This document shows positions 25,640 through 36,000 of a stretch of 64,000 bases of DNA, piece after piece (positions within the stretch are counted from its first letter, which is position 1; every line of letters starts with the position of its first letter). The translations under genes and the position numbers were made by a program. The stretch spans positions 191,224-255,223 of the forward strand of contig NZ_KQ959516.1 of assembly GCF_001552785.1 (NCBI RefSeq), in the 5' to 3' direction. The notes under the pieces are model-generated. The model was not told the origin of the DNA, ran no database searches, and was given only the letters and a program-made list of their open reading frames with translations. Origin of the DNA: Atopobium deltae (GTDB taxonomy: Bacteria; Actinomycetota; Coriobacteriia; Coriobacteriales; Atopobiaceae).

Positions 25640-26265
25640 TATGCGAGCACCTCCTCGAAGTACTTAGCAATATCAGCACTCATGAGAAGAGCTTTGTTGT
25701 CGATGAGCAGACCTGCAGTTGCCTCGGAAGCACCAATGACGGTGACGCGCTTGAGGTTGCGGAACGACAGGAAGGTGTTAATGTCGTCGTCGGCAACAAC
25801 CACGGTGATGCGCTTCTCGGCAAGGCCGAGGTTCTTAAGAAGCTCGACAGCCTTCTTGGTGGAAGGTGCGTCAAAGCTCAAAGCCTCAACAACCACGAGC
25901 TCAGCATCAGCAAGTTTGCCCGATAAGACCGAGCGCATCGCAAGTTTAACCTCTTTAGCGTTGGTGCGGCGTGCGTGAGAGCGCGGGGTTGGTCCAAAGA
26001 CAACACCACCGCCAGCCCATTGCGGAGCGCGAATGGTGCCCTGACGAGCGCGACCGGTGCCCTTCTGACGCCAGGGCTTAACGCCGCCACCCGATACCGC
26101 AGAGCGGTTCTTGGTAGCGTGGGTACCCTGGCGAAGGCTTGCGGCCTGACATACCACTACTTGGTGTACAACAGCAATGTTTGGCTCAATGCCATACACA
26201 GCAGAGGAAAACTCGACCGTATCGGTCGCCTTCCCCTCAGCGTTTTTGATTTCGATTTTAGACAT
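25639..26265 (-). CDS. rplD: 50S ribosomal protein uL4
   Basis: Large-subunit protein whose loop reaches the exit tunnel; in E. coli it also represses the S10 operon. From the second of two adjacent ATGs (GGAG six bases upstream) it is 208 residues. It has the conserved loop KPWRQKGTGRARQGTIRAPQW at about 60-82 and a C-terminal Rossmann-like half. 43 bases after rplC. Confidence 0.96.
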   Translation of the reverse strand: MSKIEIKNAEGKATDTVEFSSAVYGIEPNIAVVHQVVVCQAASLRQGTHATKNRSAVSGGGVKPWRQKGTGRARQGTIRAPQWAGGGVVFGPTPRSHARRTNAKEVKLAMRSVLSGKLADAELVVVEALSFDAPSTKKAVELLKNLGLAEKRITVVVADDDINTFLSFRNLKRVTVIGASEATAGLLIDNKALLMSADIAKYFEEVLA

Positions 26266-26308
26266 CATGTTCTCCTTGTTAGCCTAAAGACTCGGATGGT
26301 GTGTGGCT

Positions 26309-26929
26309 TTAAGCCATGCGAATGGAGACGATAGCGTTTTTACCACCAGGAACAGCACCTTTTACGAGCATGATGTTCTGCTCGATATCGACCTGAACGA
26401 GCTTCAGATTCTTAACGGTGATGCGCTCGTCGCCCATGTGACCTGCCATGTGCAGACCCTTGCGAACGCGAGCGGGGTAAGCGCACTGACCAATAGAACC
26501 TGGACGGCGCTGGTTACGAGAACCGTGAGTCATAGGACCACGGGAAAAGTTCCAACGCTTAATGGTTCCCTGGAAGCCCTTACCCTTTGAGGTGCCCGTT
26601 ACATCAACGGCAGCGACCTCAGAAAAATCTGCAACGGATACTACGTCGCCAGGCTTGAACTCGGAAGCGTCCTCAACGCGAACCTCGCGCAAAAAGCGCA
26701 TGGGTTCAACGCCAGCCTTGGCAAAATGACCTGCCATTGGCTTGTTGACGTGCTTTGCCTTAAGCTCGCCAAAGCCAATCTGTACGGCATCGTAGCCATC
26801 AGTTGCCTTCGTTTTTACCTGCGAAATAACACAGGGGCCAGCCTGAATAACCGTAACAGGCACGACGTTGTCATTCTCGTCGAAGACCTGGGTCATTCCC
26901 AGCTTGCGGCCAAGAATCGTGGTGACCAT
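26309..26929 (-). CDS. rplC: 50S ribosomal protein uL3
   Basis: One of the first proteins to bind 23S rRNA; its loop reaches the peptidyl transferase centre. From the ATG at 26929 with TAAGGAG upstream it has 206 residues: MVTTILGRKLGMTQVFDENDNVVPVTVIQAGPC, then GTSKGKGFQGTIKRW and THGSRNQRRPGSIGQCAYPARVRKG. It is the first gene of this transcription unit because rpsJ, normally just ahead, is cut off by a terminator and a foreign gene. A strong promoter lies 130 bases upstream. Confidence 0.97.
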   Translation of the reverse strand: MVTTILGRKLGMTQVFDENDNVVPVTVIQAGPCVISQVKTKATDGYDAVQIGFGELKAKHVNKPMAGHFAKAGVEPMRFLREVRVEDASEFKPGDVVSVADFSEVAAVDVTGTSKGKGFQGTIKRWNFSRGPMTHGSRNQRRPGSIGQCAYPARVRKGLHMAGHMGDERITVKNLKLVQVDIEQNIMLVKGAVPGGKNAIVSIRMA

Positions 26930-27060
26930 ACCACTCCTTACCTTCGGTGGTCTTGAGACCCTAAAAAGCGCACCCTTGCGCCCTTCCTCAGCGGACCACA
27001 TCTTATAGGTGTATGTCGCGGGCGAATAGACACACTTCTCCCTATGACATAAGCCTATCT

Positions 27061-27089
27061 ATTGTAGACGTATATTTTTAACTTCACAA
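27061..27089 (-). promoter_or_regulatory. predicted promoter of the rplC-rplQ ribosomal operon
   Basis: TTGTGA and TACAAT on the minus strand are exactly 17 bases apart, a near-consensus housekeeping promoter. Transcription would start about 125 bases upstream of rplC. The promoter replaces the usual rpsJ-upstream start of the S10 operon. Confidence 0.7.
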
Positions 27090-27326
27090 GGTCTACGCAT
27101 AAAAAATTACTAGCATCTAGCTGCACCAACATAATACACCGTCTCGGGCGTATCCATTGGGTTTTCGCATGAGCTTGATGCGCAGTGTGACACTCGGTGT
27201 GACGCTGCGGCGTGACACGCGATTATGCAACTTGTTTATGCATGCTACGTTTATGCGCGAGGGCCGCCCCCCCCTACAGCGTAGGACCGACGGCTCTCAA
27301 CAAAAGATGTTTTACCTGTATTACGT

Positions 27327-28523
27327 CTATGCCTTATTACGACGATGCAATCTCGCCATAACAACGCCTGCAGCCGAGAAGATCGCGACAAGTGGCATCA
27401 TTGCCTGAGATACATCACCCGTTTTGGGCAGCTTAGCTGTGGGCGCCGCTGGAGCTGCTGGCTTGGGTGTTGGCTTGCCTGCGGGAGCTTCAGGCTTAGG
27501 TGCTGGCTTGCCTGGCGTTGGCTGCGGGTTTGGTGCTGGTGGTGTCGGCGGCGTTGGCTGCGACTTGGGCGCATAAATGGCATACAGCGTCACGTCTTTT
27601 GTTATGGTCATACCTGTTGCCAGTGCATCAGAGCTGCCATCTGGTGTGGTGGACCAATATAAAAACTTGCCCTTCTCGGCAGGGGGCGTAAGCCCAGCAG
27701 CAATCTGAGCTTGTGGATTTTTACCTGTGGGGTGAGCGGTCTTATCGACAATACCATCGGCCTTGACCACACCGTGCCTGTCAACGTATATGTAATCAAG
27801 CGTACCTGAAGCGAGCGTGCCGCCGTTAGGATCAAAGGTCAACTTATGGGCCATGTGGAACTCATAGTTTGTATCTTGCTGCAACGATTCTGTCTCTGTA
27901 ATGCGGGGATTAACATTAGTCATCTGCATTAAGCCAGCAGCATCGGTGTCGTAAGTGGCAATCTTTTTTTGACGCGTCGCGGCGCCGTCAAGACGATAAA
28001 CATTCCAATGGCTCTTCTCGGGAAGAATAAAGCTTGTGTGGAAGTCTTTTGCCTGCGTAAAGTCGCGAGTCACGCTGCTGTTGTTCGGTCCAGACTGCGT
28101 GTCTTTGTAGGTGTTCATCTTGAGGGTTTCGAGCGCGGCGGGATACGCCTGTTCATTGCCAGCAGCGTCAGAAACCTTAAGAGTATTGAGCTCAACCATG
28201 CCTTTGTGATAGCAGTGGCCGAGCTTAGTGACATCAAGTTCTGTGAGGGACAGCAGACGACCAAAAGCTCTCGAGGCACCCGTACTAAACGAAGAGGTTT
28301 TGGCTTCGGGTGAAAGCGTCCATGCAGAAGTATCCAGCTCAGGAAGATTGAGGCACCAGTAAAACATCATCTGTATATTTTTATTGCGCTGCATGTTCCA
28401 GGCAGAAACATCGAGCTTGGTAAGCGCTTGACAGTTATAAAACATCAAGGCGCTATCGGTTACCCTGTCTGTCTTCCATCCGCTTACATTGCCCTCTTCC
28501 AAATCGGACAGGCGCTTATAGGC
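27327..28523 (-). pseudogene. 5'-truncated BspA-like LPXTG surface protein
   Basis: The reading frame is open from just after a stop (28524-28526) and has no ATG or signal peptide; the first possible start is a TTG at 28502 inside a repeat, giving 391 residues. The visible part begins in BspA/DUF285 leucine-rich-like repeats (MFYNCQALTKLDVSAWN, MFYWCLNLPELDTSAWTL), then a strand-rich InlB/Listeria-Bacteroides repeat (YEFHMAHKLTFDPNGGT, LYAIYAPKS). A Pro/Lys-rich wall-spanning region follows, then the sortase signal LPKTGD, a hydrophobic helix and a basic tail RRNKA. Intact proteins of this type are secreted adhesins linked to peptidoglycan. Without an N-terminus it cannot be exported as it stands. 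It is wedged between rplC and rpsJ, where no gene is expected. Confidence 0.7.
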
Positions 28524-28868
28524 TTAGGCTTAGACAAAAGTGGCTTGCACACGATAGACTCCTTGTATTGAATTAAGCTGCGTATGAAATCTTGCAATCC
28601 TAGAACTATTCTATGATAAACCAAATCTGAATAATATAAAACAAGTAAAACGGCAGATGGAGCAGCGACAGTGAACAACAGTGTGTGGAACAGCGGTGGA
28701 CAACGCGGGCAGCGGCGACTAGCAATAGCGAATCAGCAAATAGCAGCGGGTAACGGCAGACGAAAAGCAAAAAGCCCGCAGCTTTACGCATACGGGCTTT
28801 TATAGACAACAATGTTGCGGCGCTGCGACGTGCGCGCAGCTTTTATCGTTTTTTGCTTGTGTTAAGCG
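28524..28868. other. non-coding gap between rpsJ and the truncated surface protein
   Basis: About 345 bases without a supportable gene. It holds the rpsJ terminator (28762-28801) and A+T-rich sequence. No frame encodes the missing signal peptide of the neighbouring surface protein, so that part seems lost rather than frameshifted. Confidence 0.6.
28762..28801 (-). terminator. intrinsic terminator of the str operon after rpsJ
   Basis: AAAGCCCG and CGGGCTTT form an 8-bp stem; on the minus strand the stem is followed by a T-rich tail (TTGCTTTTCG). It lies 68 bases past the rpsJ stop and separates rpsJ from the rest of the S10 genes. Confidence 0.75.
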
Positions 28869-29177
28869 TTACAGCTTGATTTGAATGTCAACACCAGCAG
28901 GCAAATCAAGGCGCATCAGCGAGTCGACGGTTGAAGACGTTGGCTCCAAGATGTCGATAAGACGCTTATGGGTGCGCATCTCGAATTGCTCACGGCTATC
29001 CTTGTCCTTGTGCGGAGAACGGATAACGGTGTACAGGTTACGCTCGGTAGGCAGAGGAATGGGGCCCGAAACGCGCGCACCAGTTTTTTGTGCGGTATCA
29101 ACGATAAGCTTCGAGGACTGATCGACAACCTCATGATCGTAGCCCTTGAGGCGAATCCTAATCTTTTGACTTGACAC
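28869..29177 (-). CDS. rpsJ: 30S ribosomal protein uS10
   Basis: Head protein of the 30S subunit, also the NusB partner in antitermination. GTG at 29177 is chosen because GGAGG is eight bases upstream and it gives the family length of 102 residues starting [18 protein letters not shown]; an ATG six codons earlier overlaps that site. The C-terminus [16 protein letters not shown] is normal. It ends the str operon here instead of heading the S10 operon. Confidence 0.97.
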   Translation of the reverse strand: MSSQKIRIRLKGYDHEVVDQSSKLIVDTAQKTGARVSGPIPLPTERNLYTVIRSPHKDKDSREQFEMRTHKRLIDILEPTSSTVDSLMRLDLPAGVDIQIKL

Positions 29178-29224
29178 TTTAAGTACCTCCATCATTGAGC
29201 AACAAGCTCATAAGGGTTTGTCTC

Positions 29225-31321
29225 TTAGGCGTTACCGCCGGCTTTACTTATGATTTCCTCGGCAACAGCCTTGGGGACAGCCTCATAGGAACCGAACTGC
29301 ATGGTGTAGCTCGCGCGACCTTGAGTTTGGGAACGAAGATCGGTTGCATAACCAAACATCTCGCCCAGGGGAACCTTAGCGCGGATAACCTTGGTATCCT
29401 TGCGGTCCTCCATGCCCTCAATCTTACCGCGGCGACTGGACAGGTTGCCCATAACGTCACCCATGTACTGCTCGGGCGTCTCGACAACAACGTCCTCGAT
29501 GGGCTCCAACAATACAGGATCGGACTTCTTCAAAGCGTCCTTAATTGCCATGGAACCAGCAATCTTAAAGGCAGCCTCGGAGGAGTCGACCTCGTGGTAC
29601 GAACCATCGACCAAGGTAACCTTGATGTCCACAACAGGATAGCCAGCAACAACACCAGAGTCCAAAGCCTCTTGAATGCCCTTATCGATAGATGGAATGT
29701 ATTCCTTAGGAATAACACCACCCACGATAGCGTTGACAAACTCGTAACCAGCACCTGGCTCGTTGGGCTCCATGTCGATAATGGCATGACCATACTGACC
29801 ACGACCACCGGACTGGCGAACAAACTTACCCTCTGCGTGCTGTACGGCATGACCCGCGGTCTCGCGGTATGCAACCTGCGGCTTACCAACGTTGCAGTCG
29901 ACCTTAAACTCGCGGCGCAGACGATCAACGATGATCTCGAGGTGAAGCTCACCCATACCAGCAATAATGGTTTGGCCAGTCTCGTGATCAGTGTGCACCT
30001 GGAAGGTTGGGTCCTCTTCGGCGAGCTTGGCCAAGCCAACGCTCATCTTGTCCTGCTCAGCCTTGGTCTTAGGCTCAACAGCGACGTCAATAACAGGATC
30101 CGAGAACTCGATGGACTCGAGTACGATCTTGTGCTGCTCGTCGCACAGGGTGTCACCCGTGGTGGTGTTCTTCAAACCAACGGCGGCGACAATGTCACCA
30201 GCGGAGCACTCGTCACGGTCGACACGGTCGTTTGCGTTCATCTCGAGGATGCGGCCCAAACGCTCGCGGTGATCCTTCACAGAGTTGTACACGTAGCTAC
30301 CAGCCTCGGCCTGACCAGAGTACACGCGGAAGTAGGTCAGCTTACCAACGAAGGGGTCGGTCATAACCTTAAAGGCCAATGCCGAGAAGGGCTCCTTGGT
30401 GTTTGCTTTACGCGTCAGCGTGTCGCCCGTCTTGGGGTCAACACCCTCGACGTCAGGAATGTCCAAAGGACTGGGGAGGTAGTCGATAACGGCGTCGAGC
30501 AGCTCCTGCACGCCCTTGTTCTTGTATGCAGAACCAACGCACACAGGGTTTAAGTCATTGGCCAAAACACCAGCGCGAATAGCACTCTTGAGTTTCTCGA
30601 CAGGAATTTGTTGCTCTTCCAGGATCATCTCCATGAGCTCATCGTCATAGTTTGCGGCAACCTCGAGCAGCTCCTCGCGCTTCTCGTTAGCCACATCGAC
30701 AAACTCATCGGGAATGGCATCCATGCGCTCGGGGAAAATCATGCCCTTGGCGTCCTCTTTGAAGTCCCATGCTTCCATGGTAACCAAGTCGATAAGACCC
30801 CAGAACTGATCCTCAGCACCCATCGGTACCTGAATGGCCACAGCGTTTGCGCCAAGGCGATCCTTCATGGTCTCGATAGCGTGGTTGAAGTCGGCACCAA
30901 TACGGTCGTACTTATTGATAAAAGCGATACGAGGTACGTTGTAGTTAGAAGCCTGACGCCAAACGGTCTCGGACTGTGGCTGTACACCTGCTACCGCGTC
31001 AAACACGGCAACAGCACCATCGAGGACGCGCAGACAGCGCTCGACCTCGGCGGTAAAGTCTACGTGACCTGGGGTGTCGATGATCTGGATGACGTGATCT
31101 TTCCAGAAGCAGGTAGTAGCAGCAGACGTAATGGTTACGCCGCGCTCCTGCTCCTGCACCATCCAGTCCATGGTAGCTGCACCGTCGTGGACCTCACCAA
31201 TCTTGTGGGTCTTGCCGGTGTAGTACAAAATACGCTCGGTCGTAGTCGTCTTACCAGCATCGATGTGAGCCATGATGCCAATATTACGAAGATCTTCGAG
31301 TTTATATTTAACCTTTGCCAT
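29225..31321 (-). CDS. fusA: elongation factor G
   Basis: GTPase that drives ribosome translocation and, with RRF, recycling. The 698-residue protein has the G1 motif AHIDAGKTT at 18-26, DTPGHVDF and NKYD, then domains II-V, with GMGELHLEI in domain III and [19 protein letters not shown] near the C-terminus. Length is typical. It lies 22 bases after rpsG and 47 before rpsJ. No tuf gene follows, unlike in many bacteria; tuf is at 45857. Confidence 0.98.
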   Translation of the reverse strand: MAKVKYKLEDLRNIGIMAHIDAGKTTTTERILYYTGKTHKIGEVHDGAATMDWMVQEQERGVTITSAATTCFWKDHVIQIIDTPGHVDFTAEVERCLRVLDGAVAVFDAVAGVQPQSETVWRQASNYNVPRIAFINKYDRIGADFNHAIETMKDRLGANAVAIQVPMGAEDQFWGLIDLVTMEAWDFKEDAKGMIFPERMDAIPDEFVDVANEKREELLEVAANYDDELMEMILEEQQIPVEKLKSAIRAGVLANDLNPVCVGSAYKNKGVQELLDAVIDYLPSPLDIPDVEGVDPKTGDTLTRKANTKEPFSALAFKVMTDPFVGKLTYFRVYSGQAEAGSYVYNSVKDHRERLGRILEMNANDRVDRDECSAGDIVAAVGLKNTTTGDTLCDEQHKIVLESIEFSDPVIDVAVEPKTKAEQDKMSVGLAKLAEEDPTFQVHTDHETGQTIIAGMGELHLEIIVDRLRREFKVDCNVGKPQVAYRETAGHAVQHAEGKFVRQSGGRGQYGHAIIDMEPNEPGAGYEFVNAIVGGVIPKEYIPSIDKGIQEALDSGVVAGYPVVDIKVTLVDGSYHEVDSSEAAFKIAGSMAIKDALKKSDPVLLEPIEDVVVETPEQYMGDVMGNLSSRRGKIEGMEDRKDTKVIRAKVPLGEMFGYATDLRSQTQGRASYTMQFGSYEAVPKAVAEEIISKAGGNA

Positions 31322-31343
31322 AAATTATTCCAGACCTTCCCAC

Positions 31344-31814
31344 TTAGAAGCGATAATGGGAGAAGGCACGGTTGGCCTCTGCCATCTTGAATACATCTTC
31401 ACGCTTCTTAATGGAAGCACCAACACCGTTGGAAGCATCAATAATTTCGTTAGCAAGGCGATCAATCATCGTCTTTTCTTTACGCGTGCGAGAAAAACCA
31501 ACGATCCAGCGAATCGCAAGCGTGGTTGCACGACGAGCGTTGACTTCCATAGGAACCTGATAGGTTGCACCACCAACACGCTTCGGCTTAACCTCAAGCG
31601 TGGGACGTACGTTATCCATGGCTTTTTTGAAGACGGCAAGGGCATCCTCACCAGTCTTGGAGGCAACAAGGTCAAAGGCGCTGTAGACAATGCGCTCTGC
31701 GACGGACTTCTTGCCATCGAGTAAAATTTTGTTAATAAGCTGGGTTACGAGCCTGTTGTTATAAACGGCATCAGGCTGAACCTCACGGCGAACTGCTGCT
31801 GCACGACGCGGCAT
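31344..31814 (-). CDS. rpsG: 30S ribosomal protein uS7
   Basis: Organises folding of the 30S head and contacts E-site tRNA; it autoregulates str operons in E. coli. The product has 156 residues beginning [29 protein letters not shown] and ending [13 protein letters not shown]. Length is standard for the bacterial family. It follows rpsL by 44 bases. Confidence 0.97.
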   Translation of the reverse strand: MPRRAAAVRREVQPDAVYNNRLVTQLINKILLDGKKSVAERIVYSAFDLVASKTGEDALAVFKKAMDNVRPTLEVKPKRVGGATYQVPMEVNARRATTLAIRWIVGFSRTRKEKTMIDRLANEIIDASNGVGASIKKREDVFKMAEANRAFSHYRF

Positions 31815-31858
31815 TATCTTCTCCTTAAGGACAGTAAGAACAACGAATATTTCTTGAA

Positions 31859-32227
31859 TTAACCGCGCTTAGCACCGTAGCGGGAACGACCCTGTTTACG
31901 GTTTTGAACGGCTGCACAGTCAAAAGCACCACGAACGATCTTATAACGAACACCAGGCAGGTCGCGAACACGACCGCCACGGATAAGAACGATAGAGTGC
32001 TCCTGCAGGTTGTGTCCTTCTCCAGGAATGTAGGCAGTTACCTCGATGCCGTTGACCAAACGCACACGAGCAACCTTACGAAGAGCCGAGTTTGGCTTTT
32101 TGGGGGTGGTGGTAAACACGCGAGTGCAGACACCACGCTTTTGGGGGTTGTGCTGGAGAGCGGCGTTTTTGGACTTGGCCTTGACGCTCACGCGACCCTG
32201 GCGAACGAGCTGGTTAATTGTAGGCAA
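31859..32227 (-). CDS. rpsL: 30S ribosomal protein uS12
   Basis: Decoding-centre protein and target site of streptomycin resistance. The 122 residues begin [12 protein letters not shown]; the loops [12 protein letters not shown] and [13 protein letters not shown] keep the lysines found in streptomycin-sensitive strains. It is first in the str operon, behind a near-consensus promoter 114 bases upstream. Confidence 0.97.
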   Translation of the reverse strand: MPTINQLVRQGRVSVKAKSKNAALQHNPQKRGVCTRVFTTTPKKPNSALRKVARVRLVNGIEVTAYIPGEGHNLQEHSIVLIRGGRVRDLPGVRYKIVRGAFDCAAVQNRKQGRSRYGAKRG

Positions 32228-32340
32228 AGTTTTCTCCTTCTTACCTATTTGCTAACAACTATGCTAAGCAACTATACTAACCTCAAATGCGAACCTCAAA
32301 CGACGATGCAGCACCATCGCCAAAATTGGCGCAATCAGGT

Positions 32341-32369
32341 ACAATACAACGCTTTAACTCGAGCGTCAA
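32341..32369 (-). promoter_or_regulatory. predicted promoter of the str operon
   Basis: TTGACG and TATTGT on the minus strand, 17 bases apart, lie 114 bases upstream of rpsL and just after the stop of the decayed dipeptidase fragment. The fit to a housekeeping promoter is good. Confidence 0.65.
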
Positions 32370-32398
32370 CACACCACGCATCCGGGCGTATCCACGAT

Positions 32399-32791
32399 TC
32401 ACAGCCTGAACATAACTCGCGCCTCATAGCAGTGCATAGCGGGAAGCACTTTATTCTGCAGCTGCTCGGCCAAGTTTTTGCCAACTTCAGTTGCCTTTGC
32501 GTCGCGGATATATGAGAAGCGGTAGGTTTTCTGAGGATACGCACGCTCGTAACCCTGCGAACCTACGTATTTCTTACCTGAATTGTTGGTTGCTGGTTGT
32601 ATGCCGAATACTTTACGGTGACGGAGAAAGCCGTCTTCCGTCCGTCCAAAATAGGTATCGCCATTTGCGGTGAGTTGAGAGCCCACATAGATGCCACTAC
32701 AGGCAAGGACGTTGATGGGCAGTGCCATCAGCAACGAAGCAGCAAGCATCGATCCTGGTGCGAAGTTGCGTAACCAAGGAATTTTTCTCAT
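32399..32791 (-). pseudogene. C69-family dipeptidase, N-terminal fragment
   Basis: About 130 residues: a signal peptide (MRKIPWLRNF then a hydrophobic core), followed by ACSGIYVGSQLTANGDTYFGRTEDG, which matches the mature N-terminus of secreted C69 (U34) dipeptidases with the nucleophile Cys right after the cleavage point. A later YPQKTYRFSYIRD also fits. Active enzymes of this family run to several hundred residues and often end in a wall anchor, whereas this frame stops after ~100 mature residues, so it should be inactive. It has a strong ribosome binding site (AAGGAGG). It sits between rpoC's terminator and the str promoter. Confidence 0.7.
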
Positions 32792-32861
32792 ACGAATCAT
32801 CCTCCTTTTTCACATCAAAAATGGAGAAATTCTCATACCGATACTCACTAGCCACGCATGC

Positions 32862-32897
32862 AAAACCCCAAACCCAAGTCAACACTTGAGTTTGGGG
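32862..32897 (-). terminator. intrinsic terminator of rpoBC
   Basis: CCCCAAAC and GTTTGGGG (8 bp), with an inner CAAGT/ACTTG, form a long stem followed on the minus strand by TTTTGC. It lies about 100 bases past the rpoC stop. Confidence 0.85.
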
Positions 32898-33000
32898 TCT
32901 GACGTTTTCTTTAGGCTCGCGATTAGATGCGGATGCAACGTTGAGCGCGCAGGCACGGATACACGCAGGCGCTTACGACAGAACGAGCGCGCCTAAGGGC

Positions 33001-36000
33001 TTACTCTTCGTCGTCATTCTCGTCAGTGAGAGCGGCGTCATCCTCCTGACAAGCCACCTTATGAAGCAGGTCGTCAAGCGAGTCGATGTCCTCGTTAATG
33101 ACATCGGAAGTATCATCGGTACTCGACTCCAAAGGAGCGCCGATGAGCTCATCGGTAAAGTGATGCGTTGCGGGAGCGGCGGCACCCAACATAATGTCGT
33201 CATCATCGGGGCTGAAGACCATATTTAAAAGCTGCGCCAAGTCGTCGTCGGTGGCGACATCGTCGTCGGGCTCAAGGATAAAGAGCAAGTCTCGTGTCTC
33301 AAGACCATCACGAAGCTCCTCAATCGCCTTTGCACCAATACCGTCGATGCGCAGCAGATCGTCCTCGGTCTTGCCAATGAGGTCACCGACCGTCTCGATA
33401 CCAACCTCGCTAAACTTGTTGGTCCAGCGCTGTGATACGCCTAGATCATCAAACAGATACAGCTTGGCCTCATCGCTGGTAAGCGTATGACCATTCTTGG
33501 TGTACACACCATTGCTCGCGTAGTCGTCGCCCACCCAGTCGAGTTGCTGCGGCAGCTGCTCCTCGATTTCCTTGAGCATATCGGGCGCCCACTCAGGCAG
33601 GGTCTTTTCGGAAGAAGCTTTACCAATGGGCTCACCGTGATAGGTCAACTCAACATCGTTGTAGGCATACAGGCCCGTACCAGCAGGAATCTTCTTACCC
33701 ACGATGACGTTGCTCTTCAGGTCGAGCAGGTTGTCCACCTCTCCCCTAATGGCACCATCAGTCAAAACACCCGCGGTACGAATGAACGATGCACTCGAAA
33801 GCCACGAATCAATGGAGCTCGCGACGCGCAGCGTACCCAAAATGGCAGGCGTTGCCTCGGGGGGCGTTTTGCCCGCAAGCTGCAGGGCGCTAACCGTGTC
33901 AGCAAACTCGTAACGGTCAACGTACTGATTAAGCAGGTAACGAGAAGACCCAGGGTTGGTGATCTGGACACGGCGAAGCATCTGACGAGCAATAACCTCG
34001 ATGTGCTTATCGTCCAAATCGACGCCTTGGCTGGTGTAGACATCCTTAACCGACTCAACAAAGGTATGCATTGTCGACTCGATGTCGGTCAGTGCACGCA
34101 GACGGCGGAAGTTGACGAAGCCCTTGGTGATTTGGTCACCAGCACGAACAACGCTGCCATCCTCGATGCCAGGCATAAAACGTACCGACACAGGGACTTT
34201 CTTCTCGACAATAACGCGTGTTTCGTCCTCGGGATCCACGATCTGCAAGACGTAGTCAGTCGTCTCGGGGATGATCTTGAGCACGCCAGAATTCTCGGCC
34301 AGGTCGGCCTCGCGACCCAAGATCTTCTCATTAACGTTGCCAACGACGTCAAACATGCGAGCAACCGTAGGAAGACCCTGCGTAATGTCGTCGGCGCCGG
34401 CAACACCACCAGAGTGAATCGTACGCATCGTTAACTGCGTACCAGGCTCACCAATGGATTGCGCGGCGATAATACCGACGGCGGTACCGATGTTAACGGG
34501 ACGACGGGTGGACAAGTCCCAACCGTAGCATTTTTGGCAAACACCATACTTTGACTTACAGGTGAGAAGAGCGCGGAGCTCGACCTTCTTCAGGCCAGCG
34601 TCAACGAGCGCCTGAATGTCGTCAGTAGACTCGATGTATTCGTCCTGTTTAAGGACGACATTGCCCTTATCGTCAATGATGTCGTTGAGCGTGCAGCGGC
34701 CAACGAGGTTGGTGTTGAGCGTGGTGGTACCAGGCTTAATGAGGTGATAGGTCACGCCCTCGTCAGTGCCACAGTCCTGCTCACGCACGATAACATCCTG
34801 CGCCACGTCGACCAAACGACGGGTCAAGTAACCAGAGTCGGAGGTGTGGGAAGCCGTGTCGACCAGACCCTTACGAGCGCCATAGGTCGAAATGAAGTAC
34901 TCCAGCGGTTCCAAGCCCTCGCGGAAGTTTGCCTTAATGGGCAGGTCGATGGTGTCACCACTCATATCGGCCATCAAACCACGCATACCAGCGAGCTGGC
35001 GAAGCTGTGTCTTCGAACCACGGGCGCCCGAGTCAGCCATCATGTAAATAGGGTTATCCTCGGTAAAGCCAGCAAGCATCTTGCTACCCAGCTCCTCGGT
35101 GCACGATGTCCATGCCTGAACAACCTCGGCGTGACGCTCGCGCTCCGAAAGCAAACCGTCCTCGTAGTTCTCGTTAATCTCGTTAACGGCAGCCTGTGCC
35201 TCCTCGAGCATTTGCTCCTTCTCGTCAGGAATGACAGCATCCCAAACCGAGACGGTCAAGCCCGCGCGCGTAGCAAAGTGGAAGCCAGCGTACTTGATGC
35301 TGTCGAGAATTTCCTCAACTTGCGTCAAGTCATAGCGATCGCAGCAGTTGTTAACCAGCTTGCTCATGTCGCTTTTTACCATCTTATAGTTGATGAAGGG
35401 GTAATCGGCGGGCAGGCACTGGCGGTTAAAGATGATGCGACCAACGGTGGTCTCGAAGCGGACGGGGCCTTCCGTGACGTCGTAGTCAACGAGCTCGTTG
35501 CGACCGTTGTAGACGCGGAAGTACTTTTTGTCGTCCTTCTCCAAGTTTACATCGTCGGAGCTAACACGCACGACAACCTTGGCCTGAATGTCCAAGCCAC
35601 AGCGCGAATCGTAGGCGCTCAAAATGTCGTCAAAGCTACTAAAGATGCGGCCGTGACCAGCGACATTGTCCTTGCCAGTCGTCAGGAAGTACACGCCAAA
35701 GACCATATCCTGAGAAGGCACCGTGAGTACCTTACCCGAAGCCGGGCTTCTAACGTTGTTCGACGAGAGCATCAGGACGCGAGCCTCGGTTTGAGCCTGC
35801 GTCGATAGAGGAACGTGAACCGACATTTGGTCACCGTCGAAGTCTGCGTTAAAGGGCGCGCAGACCAGCGGATGCAAGTGGATTGCTTTACCCTCGACCA
35901 GAACGGGCTCGAAGGCCTGAATGGACAGACGGTGCAAGGTCGGAGCACGGTTAAGCAGCACCAGGCGGTCCTGAATAACCTCATCCAGCACGTCCCAGAC

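Noticed and set aside
28484..28812. Short hydrophobic frames upstream of the LPXTG fragment, considered as its missing signal peptide
   Set aside because: They are in other frames, cross the rpsJ terminator and lack both a binding site and a normal signal peptide layout.
29195..30553. Open frame of 452 codons on the plus strand opposite fusA
   Set aside because: It mirrors the fusA codons on the other strand, has no ribosome binding site or domain, and similar frames lie opposite rpoB; it is a codon-use shadow.
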